A stretch of DNA of 64,000 bases from Gonatopus flavifemur (lineage: Eukaryota > Arthropoda > Insecta > Hymenoptera > Dryinidae), in the NCBI GenBank assembly GCA_018340375.1, contig JAFFJZ010000001.1, positions 59,636,001 to 59,700,000 of the forward strand, given 5' to 3'. Position numbers and translations under genes: made by a program. Positions 45,512 to 57,060 of this stretch are shown one piece after another; position 1 is the stretch's first letter; each line of letters opens with the position of its first letter. The notes below the pieces were generated by a model. That model saw only the letters and a program-made list of their open reading frames with translations, had not been told where the DNA came from and did not search any database.

Positions 45512-45945
45512 TAGCAATATCAACAGAGGGAAAGAATAATGAGGCTCACGGACATATTTTCGCTGGTTGTAAAAATTCCAATCGGTTCTCTGATTGTCGG
45601 ATTCGCAAGTAAATTCACTGGAATTTCATTTTTCGATAGCAAAAAATGGAGCATTCTTTTTGTATTATTTTCGATACAATTAAACTCAAATCAAATATTG
45701 ATAGTAAATTCATACGATTTTTTCCATTATCAATAACATGAATTAAACAATGAGAGGAGGGGTTGATGGATCTGTTCCCTGGTTCCATTCGATACTAGGG
45801 TACTTCAATATGCCTCGATTGGAAAAAACCTATACAATCTACTTAAATCAAATTTACCGGGATTTACGCGAGAACATTATATACTTTCCAATGAGTTTTT
45901 TTCAAAATGCAGTGGGTTTTCCATTGAAAAAGTTTATTAAATCTA
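45512..45945. other. AT-rich gap, nothing recognised
   Basis: No supported feature was seen. Confidence 0.35.
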
Positions 45946-46151
45946 CGCTGAGAAAAACAAATCGTAGAGCTAACCTCGTAAGAGTTTTTGAATACGGTGA
46001 ATTCCGCCCCGCAGTTGAGTCAACTGAATATCGATTAAAATAAATCCCCGCTCAGTCATTTCAATCGATATTCAGTTGACTCAACTACGCGGTGAAATTC
46101 GTAGTATCCAGATTCTTACAGGGTGGAGGCAAACCTGGTGTTTTCTCAGTG
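45946..46151. mobile_element. CRCTGAG-ended MITE with internal hairpin
   Basis: The left end CGCTGAGAAAAACAAATCG and right end GTGTTTTCTCAGTG are inverted and flanked by TA. Inside, CAGTTGAGTCAACTGAATAT and ATATTCAGTTGACTCAACTA form long complementary arms with a spacer of about 30 bp. The ends are a CACGGAG variant. Confidence 0.82.
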
Positions 46152-46249
46152 TAACCATATCTAATGAAAAATTATCAAATTGACCTCAATTAGAACATTG
46201 TGGAAGATTCTATGAAAAAAAAATGTAAAATTAGCACAATTCCAGTACC

Positions 46250-46450
46250 CTTCTTTTTCCTGTAATGCATTGTTAATGGAATCTCAAACGGTATCTTTTA
46301 GAAACTTCTGAGAGATTTTTTAAAACGTTCCTGAAGATATCTTGTAGAAGTAAAAACATTGTAAGGGTTTTAAAAGATATCTCCCCGTGTTGCACAAAAC
46401 TTCTCGCACTAGTTACAATCATTTCTGAAAATATCTTTTAGACAAGCTGG
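46250..46450. repeat. iterated-word block (AAGATATCTTTTAG)
   Basis: GGTATCTTTTAGAAACTTCT, AAGATATCTTGTAGAAG and AAAATATCTTTTAGAC words repeat. It is related to 9735-9890. Confidence 0.5.
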
Positions 46451-46489
46451 CTGAAAGGTCCGATAAATTCCCATAAACCCTCATCCACT

Positions 46490-46695
46490 ATAGGAACAGA
46501 TAGGATATTTTATTCCTATCAGTATTCATCAGGGTTTGTAAATCATACCGATAGAAACCTATAGAACATCGGATTCCTTGTAGAATCTCAGAGAAACCAT
46601 CAAATTCTGTGACGCTAACCACGATAGAAACCGATAGTATATCATTGATTCCGTTAGAATTTGGTCTGTCGGTTTCTATTGATCTTTTTGCACAC
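46490..46695. repeat. iterated-word block (CCGATAGAAACC)
   Basis: TACCGATAGAAACCTATAG, CGATAGAAACCGATAG and TGTCGGTTTCTATTG are degenerate, partly inverted repeats. Plus-strand and minus-strand frames here are products of the repetition. Confidence 0.5.
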
Positions 46696-46903
46696 GGCAA
46701 AGAGTGCTATGTACAGAATAACATTGGCATGGTTTATAGTTCTGAAAAAAAACCGTTTACAACAAGAAGTCAAAAGGAAGTCTGTAATAATGTAATGCAT
46801 TCCCAAAGAATTCTCTATAAATCTTGGATGATATGGGGATCAATTGGGATGAGTTGGTGCACATTGAATTTCGCAATCCAAACGTGGCAACGTCGGTGCC
46901 ATA

Positions 46904-47412
46904 CACGGAGAAAAATGCAGCTCGAAAGGATAGTAATCTTTAATAGAAAATTGGAGAATATTTCTTAAAATCTAAGAATTTTTCTTCAGTCCGTGATAAA
47001 CATAAAACGGTTCAGATTTCTCTTGAATATTGCTCAAAAAACAATGAGAAATTATCAATACTTAACAAATCATCAAAAGAAATATGAAGTTTCCAAAAGT
47101 CGCGCATGAAATTCTACAAAGTAAATAACAAGATTCTGTAATTTGAAAATGAGATTACAGAATTTCGTTATTTACTTTGTAATATTTCATGCGCAACTTT
47201 TGGAAACTTCATATTTGTTTTTATGATTTGTTAAGTATTGATAATTTTTGATTGCTTTTCGAGCAATATTCAAGATAAATCTGAACTGTTTTATGTTTAT
47301 TACGAACTTAAGAAAAATTCTTAGATTTTAAGAAATATTCTCAGATTTTAAGATATATTCTCCAATTTTCTAATAAAGATTACTATCCTTTCGAGCTGCA
47401 TTTTTCTCCGTG
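46904..47412. mobile_element. 509-bp near-perfect palindromic MITE
   Basis: CACGGAGAAAAATGCAGCTC and its exact inverse form the ends, flanked by TA on both sides. The arms (46904-47142 and 47154-47412) stay complementary to an 11-nt spacer. Examples are CAAAGTAAATAAC / GTTATTTACTTTG and GGAAACTTCATATT. The right arm has about 20 bp more because ATTTTAAGAAATATTCT is duplicated there. It has no coding capacity. Confidence 0.93.
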
Positions 47413-47464
47413 TAGATACTTCAGAGAACATACACATTTTTCAATTTTCCGAAATGTCGCCAAT

Positions 47465-47560
47465 ATTCTCGAGTCTCGGATGCGTCAATATCGATATCGT
47501 CTCGGATAGTCGAGACGATATCGATACTGGTATCATACTCTCGTGCAGCCCCAAGAGTGA
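47465..47560. repeat. TATCGTCTCG-word repeat with 16-bp perfect hairpin
   Basis: TATCGATATCGTCTCG (47489-47504) and CGAGACGATATCGATA (47511-47526) pair exactly around GATAGT. The flank TCGTGCAGCCCC matches the 42335 block in reverse orientation. Confidence 0.75.
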
Positions 47561-47689
47561 TTCGTAATATTTCAAGGCAATGATTGCCAAGTAATGTATA
47601 GAGTAGATTCCAACACAGGAGAAAAGAATAGAACCATTGCACGGTGTGGAATCATTCATAACATTTCGAGGTAGTGATTCTCAATCATT

Positions 47690-48127
47690 CACGGAAAAAA
47701 TCCCCATATAAAAATTACATGAAGGGTCAGGTAACGATTACAGTGTGGATTTCATGTAAAATTTACTACACGACCCTGTTGGATTTACATTGTTATTAAA
47801 GATAATTCACAGCAACACTTCTCTCATTTACATAACGCTGAAACTAGCAGACGTAAAGTTGGCAACCGATTGTTGTAACTTTTGAATCAAGGTTATTGGA
47901 GCTTTGTTTATACCAGAAATCGATTGAGTAGCATCCTACCAAACGTTTCAGATCCTCAAATCCTTAATAAAAACTGTGTATAAAGAGTTATGAAAAGCGG
48001 CTGCTAGCTCTACGGCTGCCAGTTTCAGTTCTATCTTTTAAGTTTCCAAATTTTACTCCAATCGCATTCATGTGAGTAGTTATGTTAAATTCACAGCAGT
48101 CAATGTAAAATTGGACTTTTTTCCGTG
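47690..48127. mobile_element. CACGG-ended MITE, CATGTAAAATTTAC-word family
   Basis: CACGGAAAAAATCCCCATAT on the left and the inverted GGACTTTTTTCCGTG on the right have TT on both outer sides. The left part repeats TTACATG/CATGTAAAATTTAC words. The middle is AT-rich and different, possibly a secondary insertion. Confidence 0.68.
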
Positions 48128-48309
48128 TTGTATACCGTACATCACTGAGATTATTCATAAACTAAGTTGCTGAGGTGTGAGCACGGATGTACGAACGATT
48201 CATAAACTTTCAGTATGCTGAAAATCTCAATCGTGCGATAGATCTGAGTCGGTATAAGCGTTACTCCGGTTAAGTCAGGTTGGTTAGGTTGGTAGGTTCG
48301 AATCCCCAT

Positions 48310-48667
48310 TACTGAGAAAAAAATTTCTTTCTATCACAGCCTTGCATCCGGATCAATGGGACGAAAAACCGTCGTGGAAGTATGAATTCTCAGAGAATCA
48401 ATTTTTTCTGCGTAATGTTTGGAGATAATTCACGGCATCTTTCTTCTGAATGATGGTATTGATCACTAGGTTTCGTGAGGAATAGGAAGTATGTTTGTAT
48501 GAAACTAAATGAATTAGCAGTGATCTTCATCCGAAGATAGGAACTATTACTACTCCCCGCATAAGGAACTGTTGATAGAAAGCTCCAGTTGTCACCAATT
48601 TGCTACCCCTTTTTAGCAATGATCCTTCGTATTCCTAGTAATCATTCACTGTTATTTTCTCTTCGTG
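48310..48667. mobile_element. possible MITE with ACTGAGAAAAAAAT end
   Basis: ACTGAGAAAAAAATTTC at the left and ATTTTCTCTTCGTG at the right are loosely inverted and TA follows the right end. The interior is unremarkable. Assignment to the CACGGAG group is tentative. Confidence 0.3.
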
Positions 48668-48669
48668 TA

Positions 48670-49355
48670 TGTTAGGACAAATCGAAAACAAAAATAGACA
48701 AAAAAAACATAAAATTGAGATCACGAATGAAGGAATTAGCCTCAAGAGTGTGGCGACAGTTAGTTCATGCTTTTATTTATCCAATTTGCTATTGTACTGA
48801 CAGAATAATATTTATTCGAACATAATATAATACTGCAAGAACTCGAATAATTACAATGCTCCACTAGACATTGAAGTCCCATATCATCGAATCAACTGCA
48901 CGTTATCATGATTCACATGTAATTGAGTGTCCCCGATGCCATTTCATGAGGGCAATCGTATCCCAACGACCGACTCGTGAAATATAATCTAGAATCAATT
49001 TTTCCCAGCAATATGCAAACATTAATTCAAGAGTGGAGTCGAGATATTAATGTTCATCGATACATCATTCTTTTTATTTTTGTTGAAAGAACAAGATCGA
49101 TGATCAGCGGCAATGATATTATTCGCGTATATCATGAAAATATTGGTCTGAATGTTTAAAGCGATATACAACCACCCTCATCGAATGCAGTCTACGAAAG
49201 TCGACGATAACATATCTGTACATATCGCTAAACCAATTATCGATCAAGGATCCTTCGGTGTTAACGAGGTAGGTACACGTTACGACTTCCGTACGTACCG
49301 CATCTAATATCATGATGCGCTAATATTAATGCATATTAATGCACCGTGCATGCGG
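48670..49355. other. AT-rich stretch, nothing recognised
   Basis: No supported feature was seen. Confidence 0.35.
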
Positions 49356-49359
49356 GTAT

Positions 49360-49870
49360 TTTCATTCACTTTACGTGACCATCGCGCGTGTACAGACTTA
49401 TACATAACTGGCGCATTTTATTTATGAGGATGGAGGAGAACATGGTTACGCGTTGCATGACCAATGGTAGAACGGAGGGATAGAAGAAGAGAGATAGCGT
49501 GTGAAAAAGAACAAGTATAAATATGAGAGTGTTTGTGAAAAGTATGAAATCGGCGGTTGATAATGGGCGCGCAGTTTATCAGGTAGAATTTTCTCCCTTC
49601 CAAGCCCCCGCCTCGTTCTCTCTTACCGCCATTTCCCCTTGTCTCACTTTTCCAACGCATCGACGCGCCAACAACGGTGGTGGGACTTTCATTGTACACG
49701 CGGCTGCAAACAATAATCATGACACGTTGGATTGCTCGGCAATGACAATGGAATTGATGATATATCGATTGCTCGCCCGACGACACCGTATAATTGTTTT
49801 ACAACGCTGACCACCGATATACGCGTATTAATGGATGAGTGTGCGTACGTGTATAGTTATAAAGCTTGCC
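49360..49870. other. GC/CpG-richer island
   Basis: It contains CATCGCGCGTGTAC, CGGCGGTTGATAATGGGCGCGC and ACGCATCGACGCGCC. Frames on both strands overlap (49418-49786 minus, 49523-49810 plus) without a recognisable domain. Possible regulatory DNA or unrecognised exon. Confidence 0.3.
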
Positions 49871-51720
49871 AGTTGGCTTCGTAAAATCTCTCTCGGAACA
49901 AATAGGTTTGGGACGTGTCCATACGTACTCTGGTTTGTGTACAAAAGCATTGTTCCCTCTATGACCTATAGATACTCTCTATAGATTAGCGAGAAAGAGA
50001 AATTTCCAATCATTAATTTCTACCTACGAGATTTATGAGAAAATTGAAAGTCGTATGACGCACGTGTCGTCTTCGCGTCTTCACAGCTAATCTTGGATCT
50101 TGGGAGAATTTAAGGGATCAAGCTGTTGCTTCATTTCATATTTGAGGTACAAATTTTAACATACAAACAAAATGTGTAGAATATCAAGTCAAGATATATG
50201 ATTCCTTACGCGAGAAAGGACTCACGTTACTGTCTCTAGGGAGGAAATGACCTTCTTTGTAGTCGGTTCTAGTCGGTAGTTGGCACGTGTATGTTCGAGT
50301 GAAGTAATCTGGGATCTCATAAGCGCGAAGTAGCGTCGTCGTCAACGTACGACCAGCATTTTGTGGAACTAAGGTTATTAGATGTAAGATGTATACATAC
50401 ATATATATTCATGTATACATCCACCCGCGTGCGTGCATATAAGAACAGGTGGCGCTTAAGGCGGTAAGATTTGTAGTTTCATTAGGCGGGATACTGGCAC
50501 AGGCAACGGCTGGTGCTACCGATGCTTATAATACGAAAGCCAAGTTGTCTACAACCACTTTACATCAGTACTTACTTGTATCGTCAGTTATCCCAATCCT
50601 TTTCTGTATCAAGATCACTCTGTTCTTATCATCATTGGAGTTCTAGTCGTAAATATAAGATACATCAAAGAGCAAGAGAGGAGAGGATATCAATTTGATA
50701 TTTATAATATTCGATATAAAAATTGTATATAAAATATCAATGAAAAATTAGAGTGTTGTTTTTTCAAAGCATATGCTTTGCTCGTTCAAATAAATGTGTG
50801 AATAAGTTTCAGTCTGGAAATCCAGACACCGCTTTGAGGAAAGTATTTTTATTCCTGTGCCATGAGGTTATGCGTTACGTACGTATCTTACATTCATACA
50901 TTCGGATCAAAATGCTGCAGATGGTGTTTGCATATAATGCGCACAGTTCACCAGGGTGAACAGCTGTCCAGGATTTTCCAATTTTTTGTTCTTATGCCGA
51001 ATACAGCATACTTTTCTCTCCGCCAGAGATACGGCAAGAAAAATTTTTATTGAGAAGAATTTTATTTATTTCCAATTGCGTTTACAATAATCCTTGCTCA
51101 CTACAGGTGAATATTCTCAGGTCAAACCAATTTTCAATCCAATTTCATTGGATACGTCGACAAAATGAGGATTGATAACACACGCAACGATGATATTTTT
51201 AATCATCGCAAGGCTCACTCATCAATCATGTTCGATTCAGGAGATGTATGTGGGAAAATATGTGGAATCCCCGATGATCATTGAGATATTCAACGTCTGG
51301 TGTGTCACCTTACGAACAGATGTTATTATGTCAATGGATGGTTTTCAGCCACGTCATGATCCTCTCGAAGCGTCTTTAACGAGGTAACGGAAAGTCATTA
51401 TACTTTCGTTACTTCGACTCTCCCTTTTTTTGACATGGAAAACGTGTCTCTCGCCCTGATCCGCGGATCTTGTATTGCGTGACGCAACCGCAGGGTGTAG
51501 GAACATCGAATTTTGAATTGAAGACGAGGATGATGACGATGATGATGGAACACATGTATGCGACCCTCATCCCTTTGATTTTATAGCTTGTCCCTGACCC
51601 TAATGATGCTGGGGAAATATTGTTCTCGTCATATAGATCTTTTTCCAAATACCCGATACGAAGTATGGAAAAATCGACTTGAACGTTTGCGTAAATAAAA
51701 ATCATTGCGCTGTGATGGAA
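49871..51720. other. mixed stretch with TATACA tract and short hairpin
   Basis: ATGTATACATACATATATAT lies at about 50389-50410, with CpG-richer sequence after it. A frame at 50449-50646 starts at GTG and reads like a hydrophobic leader (VVSLGGILAQATAG), with no other support. GTAACGGAAAGT / ACTTTCGTTAC at 51384-51412 is a short stem. Confidence 0.3.
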
Positions 51721-51904
51721 CTGAAAAATTTCTATTCATAATGAATTTTTCCGTATTTTACATGAAATTTCTGTCTTTAAAACAATTTTCCGATATGTGT
51801 ACTGGAATTTTCATAATTTGACCGTAATTTTCCCACACAAATTTACAGATTGATTGTTTTCAATACAGCCCTGGAAGTTTTCCATATATTTTTTTTACAA
51901 TGCC

Positions 51905-52003
51905 CTAGTAGAGAATTTGATCATCCTTCCCTATCTTCAATGAAGCCCTGATTAGGTTAGAATCCGGAAACCGTGGATAAGGAAAATCTTATGCGGCTCT
52001 TAC
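51905..52003. mobile_element. fragment of CCCTAGTAGAAATTT-ended element
   Basis: It matches the inverse of 33998-34117, including CCCTAGTAGAGAATTTGATC and GAATCCGGAAACCGTGGAT. It stops where another repeat (about 52003-52110) begins. Confidence 0.75.
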
Positions 52004-52110
52004 ACCCTTGTAGAAATACTCTAGTAATTGACGAGTTTTGTAACGCTCAACTGGCCAAAAACTAGACGCCTGCAAGTGCCTCGTAAGGTTCTAGCGAGGT
52101 ACTTGAAGGT
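52003..52110. repeat. dispersed repeat copy shared with 16385-16485
   Basis: It contains GACGAGTTTTGTAACGCTCA, CCAAAAACTAGACG and AGTGCCTCGTAAGGTTC. The left edge CTTGTAGAAATACTCTAGTA resembles the CCCTAGTAGAAATTACTC terminal repeat. Confidence 0.65.
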
Positions 52111-52214
52111 GTACAATAGAACGGCAAAAACAAAGGCATTTTTCATGATTTTTTTTCACCTAGAAGCTTGTATTTGATTCAAACAGAATTTTCTAGTGTT
52201 AATAACACGTTATT

Positions 52215-52520
52215 GAAGTATATTGAGGTATTTTTTTTGTTTTTTTTTCAGTAACGAAAACTTTGAATGCGCATTTCTCGAAACATGTTTTCCCAAGTTG
52301 GCGGGGATGATAACTAAAAAAACTAATAATCCAGTCGGAATGAGGTTTTGGGGACATCTTCGTTATTATATTAGCTTCTAGTTGGAGCCAAAAAATTTGG
52401 TACTTTTGGAGAATAAAGTACTTTTTTATTGCAAAAATGACTTGAAAAAAGGGGTGAATTATCGATTTTTGCCTATTTTGCTCTGCCAAATCGCGAATTT
52501 TATATTTTTCCCATTTTTTT
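52215..52520. mobile_element. diverged fragment of the TTAA-element family
   Basis: AACTTTGAATGCGCATTTCT and GTTTTCCCAAGTTGG align with AACTTTGAATGCGTTTTTCT and GTTTTCAAAGTTGG in 59815-60397. Ends were not found. Confidence 0.45.
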
Positions 52521-52879
52521 TTGGTTTAACTAGGGGAAAGTGATCTAACTCGGACCATGTTCTAAGTTGGACCCCCTTATGTTTCTTGGAGACTTCAAAT
52601 TCAATCAGCTTGCCCGATGCATTCCTAGATACATTATTTGGTACTGATCATTTGTCAGCAAGTTGACGAATATCAATTCATGTTGCGATTTTTTACAAAC
52701 AATAATGTGTTGTCAGCACTGCTGCGAAAAATTTTCTATCTTCGAAAAATCCGTGAAAATTGTGTTTTTTATTATCAATTCGAATAAAGTGTTAAATATT
52801 CTCAGATCAGTATTCATCACTCTTTTTGAGGATATATTCATTTTAGTGAATCATTTCGTGAGTTTACCCATACAAAAAT

Positions 52880-53170
52880 TTGTGGGCTTCGCCAATGCTG
52901 ACAATAAAATATAGCTTGGCGCAATGTTGACAGACAAGGCTTGGCAATCTATAAATCTTCAATGTTGATTAACAATAAATACAATGTTGCACCGATGTCG
53001 GTCTTCGACGGATTTCGTTTGTCAGCCTATTATTGCGGCACAATTGCGCCAACCTTGGCTGTTGCTTGGCTCATCCTTGGCCCAACATTGACTAAACGAT
53101 AGATTCCATTCAACGCCAGGATCATTTGAAATGTGGTTCAATATTGCCCCAAACTTTGGCTTAGTTTCAG
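52880..53170. repeat. iterated-word element (TTGGCGCAA/TTGGCCCAA words)
   Basis: TAGCTTGGCGCAATGTTGAC, GGCACAATTGCGCCAACCTT, TTGGCCCAACATTGAC and ATTGCCCCAAACTTTGG are degenerate repeats. A CACGG-type right end (TTTTTTTCCGTG) lies at 53219-53230, but a matching left end was not found. Confidence 0.5.
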
Positions 53171-53230
53171 TTTGGTCTGTCCATATTTTACTATTCGCTC
53201 AGTGATGATCACTATTCCTTTTTTTCCGTG

Positions 53231-55615
53231 CATTTCTCGAATTGATTCCATTTGAAATATGTGATTGGTGCAAAAAATATGAACTCTGAATATGATATAA
53301 ATTATTACTATCCTCTTCATCCGCACAAAATGTACCTCTCAATACAACGTTTTACATAAATCCCGTATATAATCCATGCACAAAATTAATCCCGCGTGGA
53401 AACCCTTATTACAAGAATTTCATCAGCTCATCGGAATAAAATTTTCATTCACCAGGGAGAGAAACTGTGACACACACATGCATCTGCGAAAAAATCGTAC
53501 CTCCTAGCACCAACAAGTATCAATCCAAAACTTACAACACGAATGTTCCATTTGTTCAGGAAATTGATGACTCGCGATAGGATACAATTTTCTGTCTGAT
53601 CTGATTTCCCGCACCCGTGACACGTTATAGCGGTGCCAGAGCGAGAACGAAGGGAGCATTAGCGAGTGGTACTTCGCAGTTCGCATTGAACGAATCAAAT
53701 ATTTAAAATGCGCGATTGCGTCAGTGCCGTACCATGCGTCTGTCACATACCTCGTGTCACTACGATACAACAATGTTCTCTATCCTTAGAGTCTGACAGC
53801 CATTTAGCTGATTTAGCGTTACACGTCGAGGGTTTGGAGACACCAAGAGAATAGAGAAACGGAAATGGTAGAAGAAAATACCTTCTTCCATTTTTCTGGC
53901 ACTCATCGTGTTCATGTTTCGTAACCTATGACACGCGAATCGAATTCGTCAAAGAACTCATCACAAATCTTTACCGACACGCTCCTTCGTCCTCATTTCC
54001 GTTTAGCGTCAACTCATTCTCACAGTATAACGACATTATTCGTCTTCGAGAAACCAACAACAGATGTTTTATCATTGGAAGCGTGAATTACACAAAAAGA
54101 GAAGCGAAAGAGATGATTATGTTTGATGGATGACGTGACAAATGTTGGGATAGGAAATTAAAATTAAACCAAATTTTTGATTCAGTATCACGATCGTTGG
54201 ACTTGGGACGAATATAAGCTTGAATAATGAGTTTTTTATTTTGGTAAAAGCCAACCATAGTATAGACAACAAGTTCGATGATAGCTTCTTCGACACATAC
54301 ACGAATTTTACGGTGCAAAATAATTTCATTCGTCATGTCCTACTTTGATATATCAATACCGTCACATCTCATGATTTACTTCTCGATTATATACCGTTTA
54401 TAATGATACTTTGAAGTCACGATGGCCACGCATGTCAAAAACGGAACGAGTCTTTTTCGAGAAGGATGTGTTCATGTTGTTTTTCAAGAATTGGCTTCTA
54501 AGGTAACGACTTTCTTCTGTTGATATAAGAAACTGCCGAATCATATCGGTATTGGCATCTTTCTGTTACCGAAGCAGAAATCGAGCGAGAGTTGGTGTTT
54601 GTATTGTATCTCAAACAGGAATGATGGAGGCTTTTATTACAGGTGAATAACCTTCAATTAATCATAATTAGCGGAGTTGAAAAAATAACCGTGCATCATT
54701 GAAGTTCGTGCAGTATAGAATTCATGTTGATGAATGTGAATTCATAGTCAAATGTTTTGCGCTTAGTAATCGAATGACACTTTGTTACGTTTGTAAATTG
54801 GCTTATTATGATTGTTGTATGTTTAATGCCAATCAAATCAATCTCCATTTCTCATCCGATTAATGATCTTCATTGCAGTTATTATTCAATTTTATGAAAA
54901 TATCGAAACGCAAAATATAAATAAGAATAGTTCGTTGAATGAAGATTGACGATTTTTTCAGTCAAAATCAAAATGGGAAATGAAATGATAAATATCGAAT
55001 ACCTAGGTAGCATGGCATATTCGCGAAATAACGTGGTTTCATTATTTTCATACATGCATTTCATGAAAAAGTGTGTGGTGTTGGTGTTGAAGATATATAT
55101 CATTGCATTAAAAAAAAACAATACAAATGCGATAGTTAGACAACGAACAGCTTCTCTGTCGAGAGTTGAAATTCATAATTGAACGCTGACAGTTTGAATA
55201 TGGAATATTGGATTGATGCTTGTACCTTCTCTGTGAGGGAAGATTGAATTCAGAGGCGCAATATCGAAATATAAACATGTCTTCTGGTTATTTCAGTTCC
55301 ACCAAAATTAAACTGTGATAAATCGTGGATTTTTTGGTATATTTTGGTGAATCCTCGATTTAGGCAAGTTTTGAGGTTCGTTTGGACAATTCTTTTTGCT
55401 CTGTACAGATATGTTTCGTCAATATTCATACTGCTTCATCAAAAATTCACAAATTGAAAAACGGTTATTTTTGAATCATTTTTCGAAATACAAAAGTTCC
55501 AAAATAATCATTTGATGACCATACTTTTTGGCTCAAGTTTGATGAAAATTATTTTTAAAAAAATAACCATAGGATCACTGCAGAAAGAGGTCATTCCGAA
55601 ATGGTTAGAAAAAGC
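53231..55615. other. long stretch without recognised genes
   Basis: A short CpG-richer patch at 53590-53760 has no supported frame. The rest is AT-rich with no repeats recognised. Confidence 0.35.
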
Positions 55616-55622
55616 CAATCCA

Positions 55623-55806
55623 CACAGTAAGAAGTAAAACTTAAAGTGATCCCGACTATCAGCTTAAACATGCAACCAAAAGTAGCACCTATTCCAACTG
55701 AAAGTGATCAATGAAAAAGACTGAATTTCAGTTGGAATAGACGCTACTTCTGACTGCATTTTTAAGCTGATATTCGGGATCGCTTCAAGTTTCACTTTTT
55801 ACTGTG
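55623..55806. mobile_element. 184-bp fold-back MITE with CACAGTAAGAAGT ends
   Basis: The arms CACAGTAAGAAGTAAAACTT and AAGTTTCACTTTTTACTGTG are inverted. Complementarity continues through GTGATCCCGACTATCAGCTT / AAGCTGATATTCGGGATCGC and TATTCCAACTGAAA / TTTCAGTTGGAATA, leaving a loop of about 20 nt. CA lies outside both ends. Confidence 0.88.
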
Positions 55807-55809
55807 CAT

Positions 55810-56545
55810 GAGAAAGATTTAACAATAAAAATGGGATCTTTGTTGTAATTTGATATGTTACGATTACTCAAATAAATTGTAATGTATCTTTGACGAACCA
55901 TGACGAATAAAACAAACGTTGTGGGTTGAGCATTAGGAGAAAAAAATATATGTAAGTAATGATGATGCAAATTCTCAACGATCCCTGGAAGATTGACAAG
56001 AAGAAAACGCAGACAAAAAGAAAAAGAAGGAATGAGTTAATTTCATAGCTGATCACCCAGAGTAATCCAAGCAGGGGCGTCGCCACTGATGCAGAAAACA
56101 AAGCTGCAGGGTGCGGCGAGTCACCCTACCAAGGTTTTCCGAGTTGTACGTCATAAGTGCTTCCGCGCTAGATTCATCATTTTAGTCGAACAGCTTCCAT
56201 CGAGATATCCATTTTTCCACCCCTGTCGGTGATTCGAGTAGATTGTGGACAGTGACGCACATCATTCTGAGATTTCTTTCGGTGATTGTAAAAAGGAATA
56301 TTCCGAAGCGAATATTCATGATAAAAATTAATTCCCTGCATTATACATCAACTGAACATTTTTCTAAATTTTTCCGGCGAAAGAACCTCCGAGTCTTCCT
56401 TAAACTCATTATCTGGACAACGATGAACACGATTGACGCATTCAATCTCACGTTCTCACTCAGCTGAAATACCGATGGATCGTAAGTTGTTCCCGATAGT
56501 ATCAAAATATTATTGAAGAAATATTATTCTTGGTTGCATCTTTTC
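55810..56545. other. non-coding stretch with possible hAT-like end
   Basis: CAGGGGCGTCGCC at 56072 resembles hAT ends, but no partner or 8-bp duplication was found. Nothing else is supported. Confidence 0.3.
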
Positions 56546-56549
56546 AATA

Positions 56550-57060
56550 CCTTGAATCAACATTTTTTTTCCCAACCGTACACATTCGGTTTGACCAGGG
56601 ACCCTATAACGACGACACGCTGCATTATCGGTTAATAGCTTCTTCTCTCTCTGTTACCCTGTCTCTCGAGGTAGATTTGCCCATGTATACATACATGAAT
56701 ACATATTTGTCCTAGGCACCAACTCTGTTTCTCTAGCCTTCGACGTTTCGGTCTATTATGCGCCCATAGAACCGCCGCGAGAAAAATACACAGAGAGAAA
56801 GAGTCTCCACTAATCTGGCATAGCTTTTGTATAGAGGGGAGAATTCGTCGTGGTATTGCCACTCCGATAAATAAATCAACTGGTAAGCAGCTACTATTAG
56901 GGTGTCCTGCGGCGTGTATGCGACTCACGCCCCACACGCGCACATCTTTTTTCCCTTTCTCCATCTCAAAATCCATAGGTGGTAGTTATAGGTGCCTCAT
57001 ACATTCGCACGAGATGTAACCCATAACTATATCGCGACATTAACACTATTATGCAAATGT
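56550..57060. other. GC/CpG-richer island with TACATACATGAATACA tract
   Basis: It includes ACCCTATAACGACGACACGC, a TACA tract near 56690, and CCTTCGACGTTTCGG and CACACGCGCACATC. It is not repetitive within this window. Possible regulatory region. Confidence 0.3.

Noticed and set aside
48280..48312. GGTTCGAATCCCC, which looks like a tRNA B box or T-loop
   Set aside because: No A box, acceptor stem or anticodon arm could be placed at the right distances, and the flanks do not pair as a T-stem.
50449..50646. ORF with a leader-like hydrophobic N-terminus
   Set aside because: It begins at GTG, loses coding character after about 40 codons, and has no domain or splice support.
51384..51412. GTAACGGAAAGT / ACTTTCGTTAC hairpin
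   Set aside because: It is a short stem with one mismatch, expected occasionally by chance, and has no terminator or RNA context in a eukaryote.
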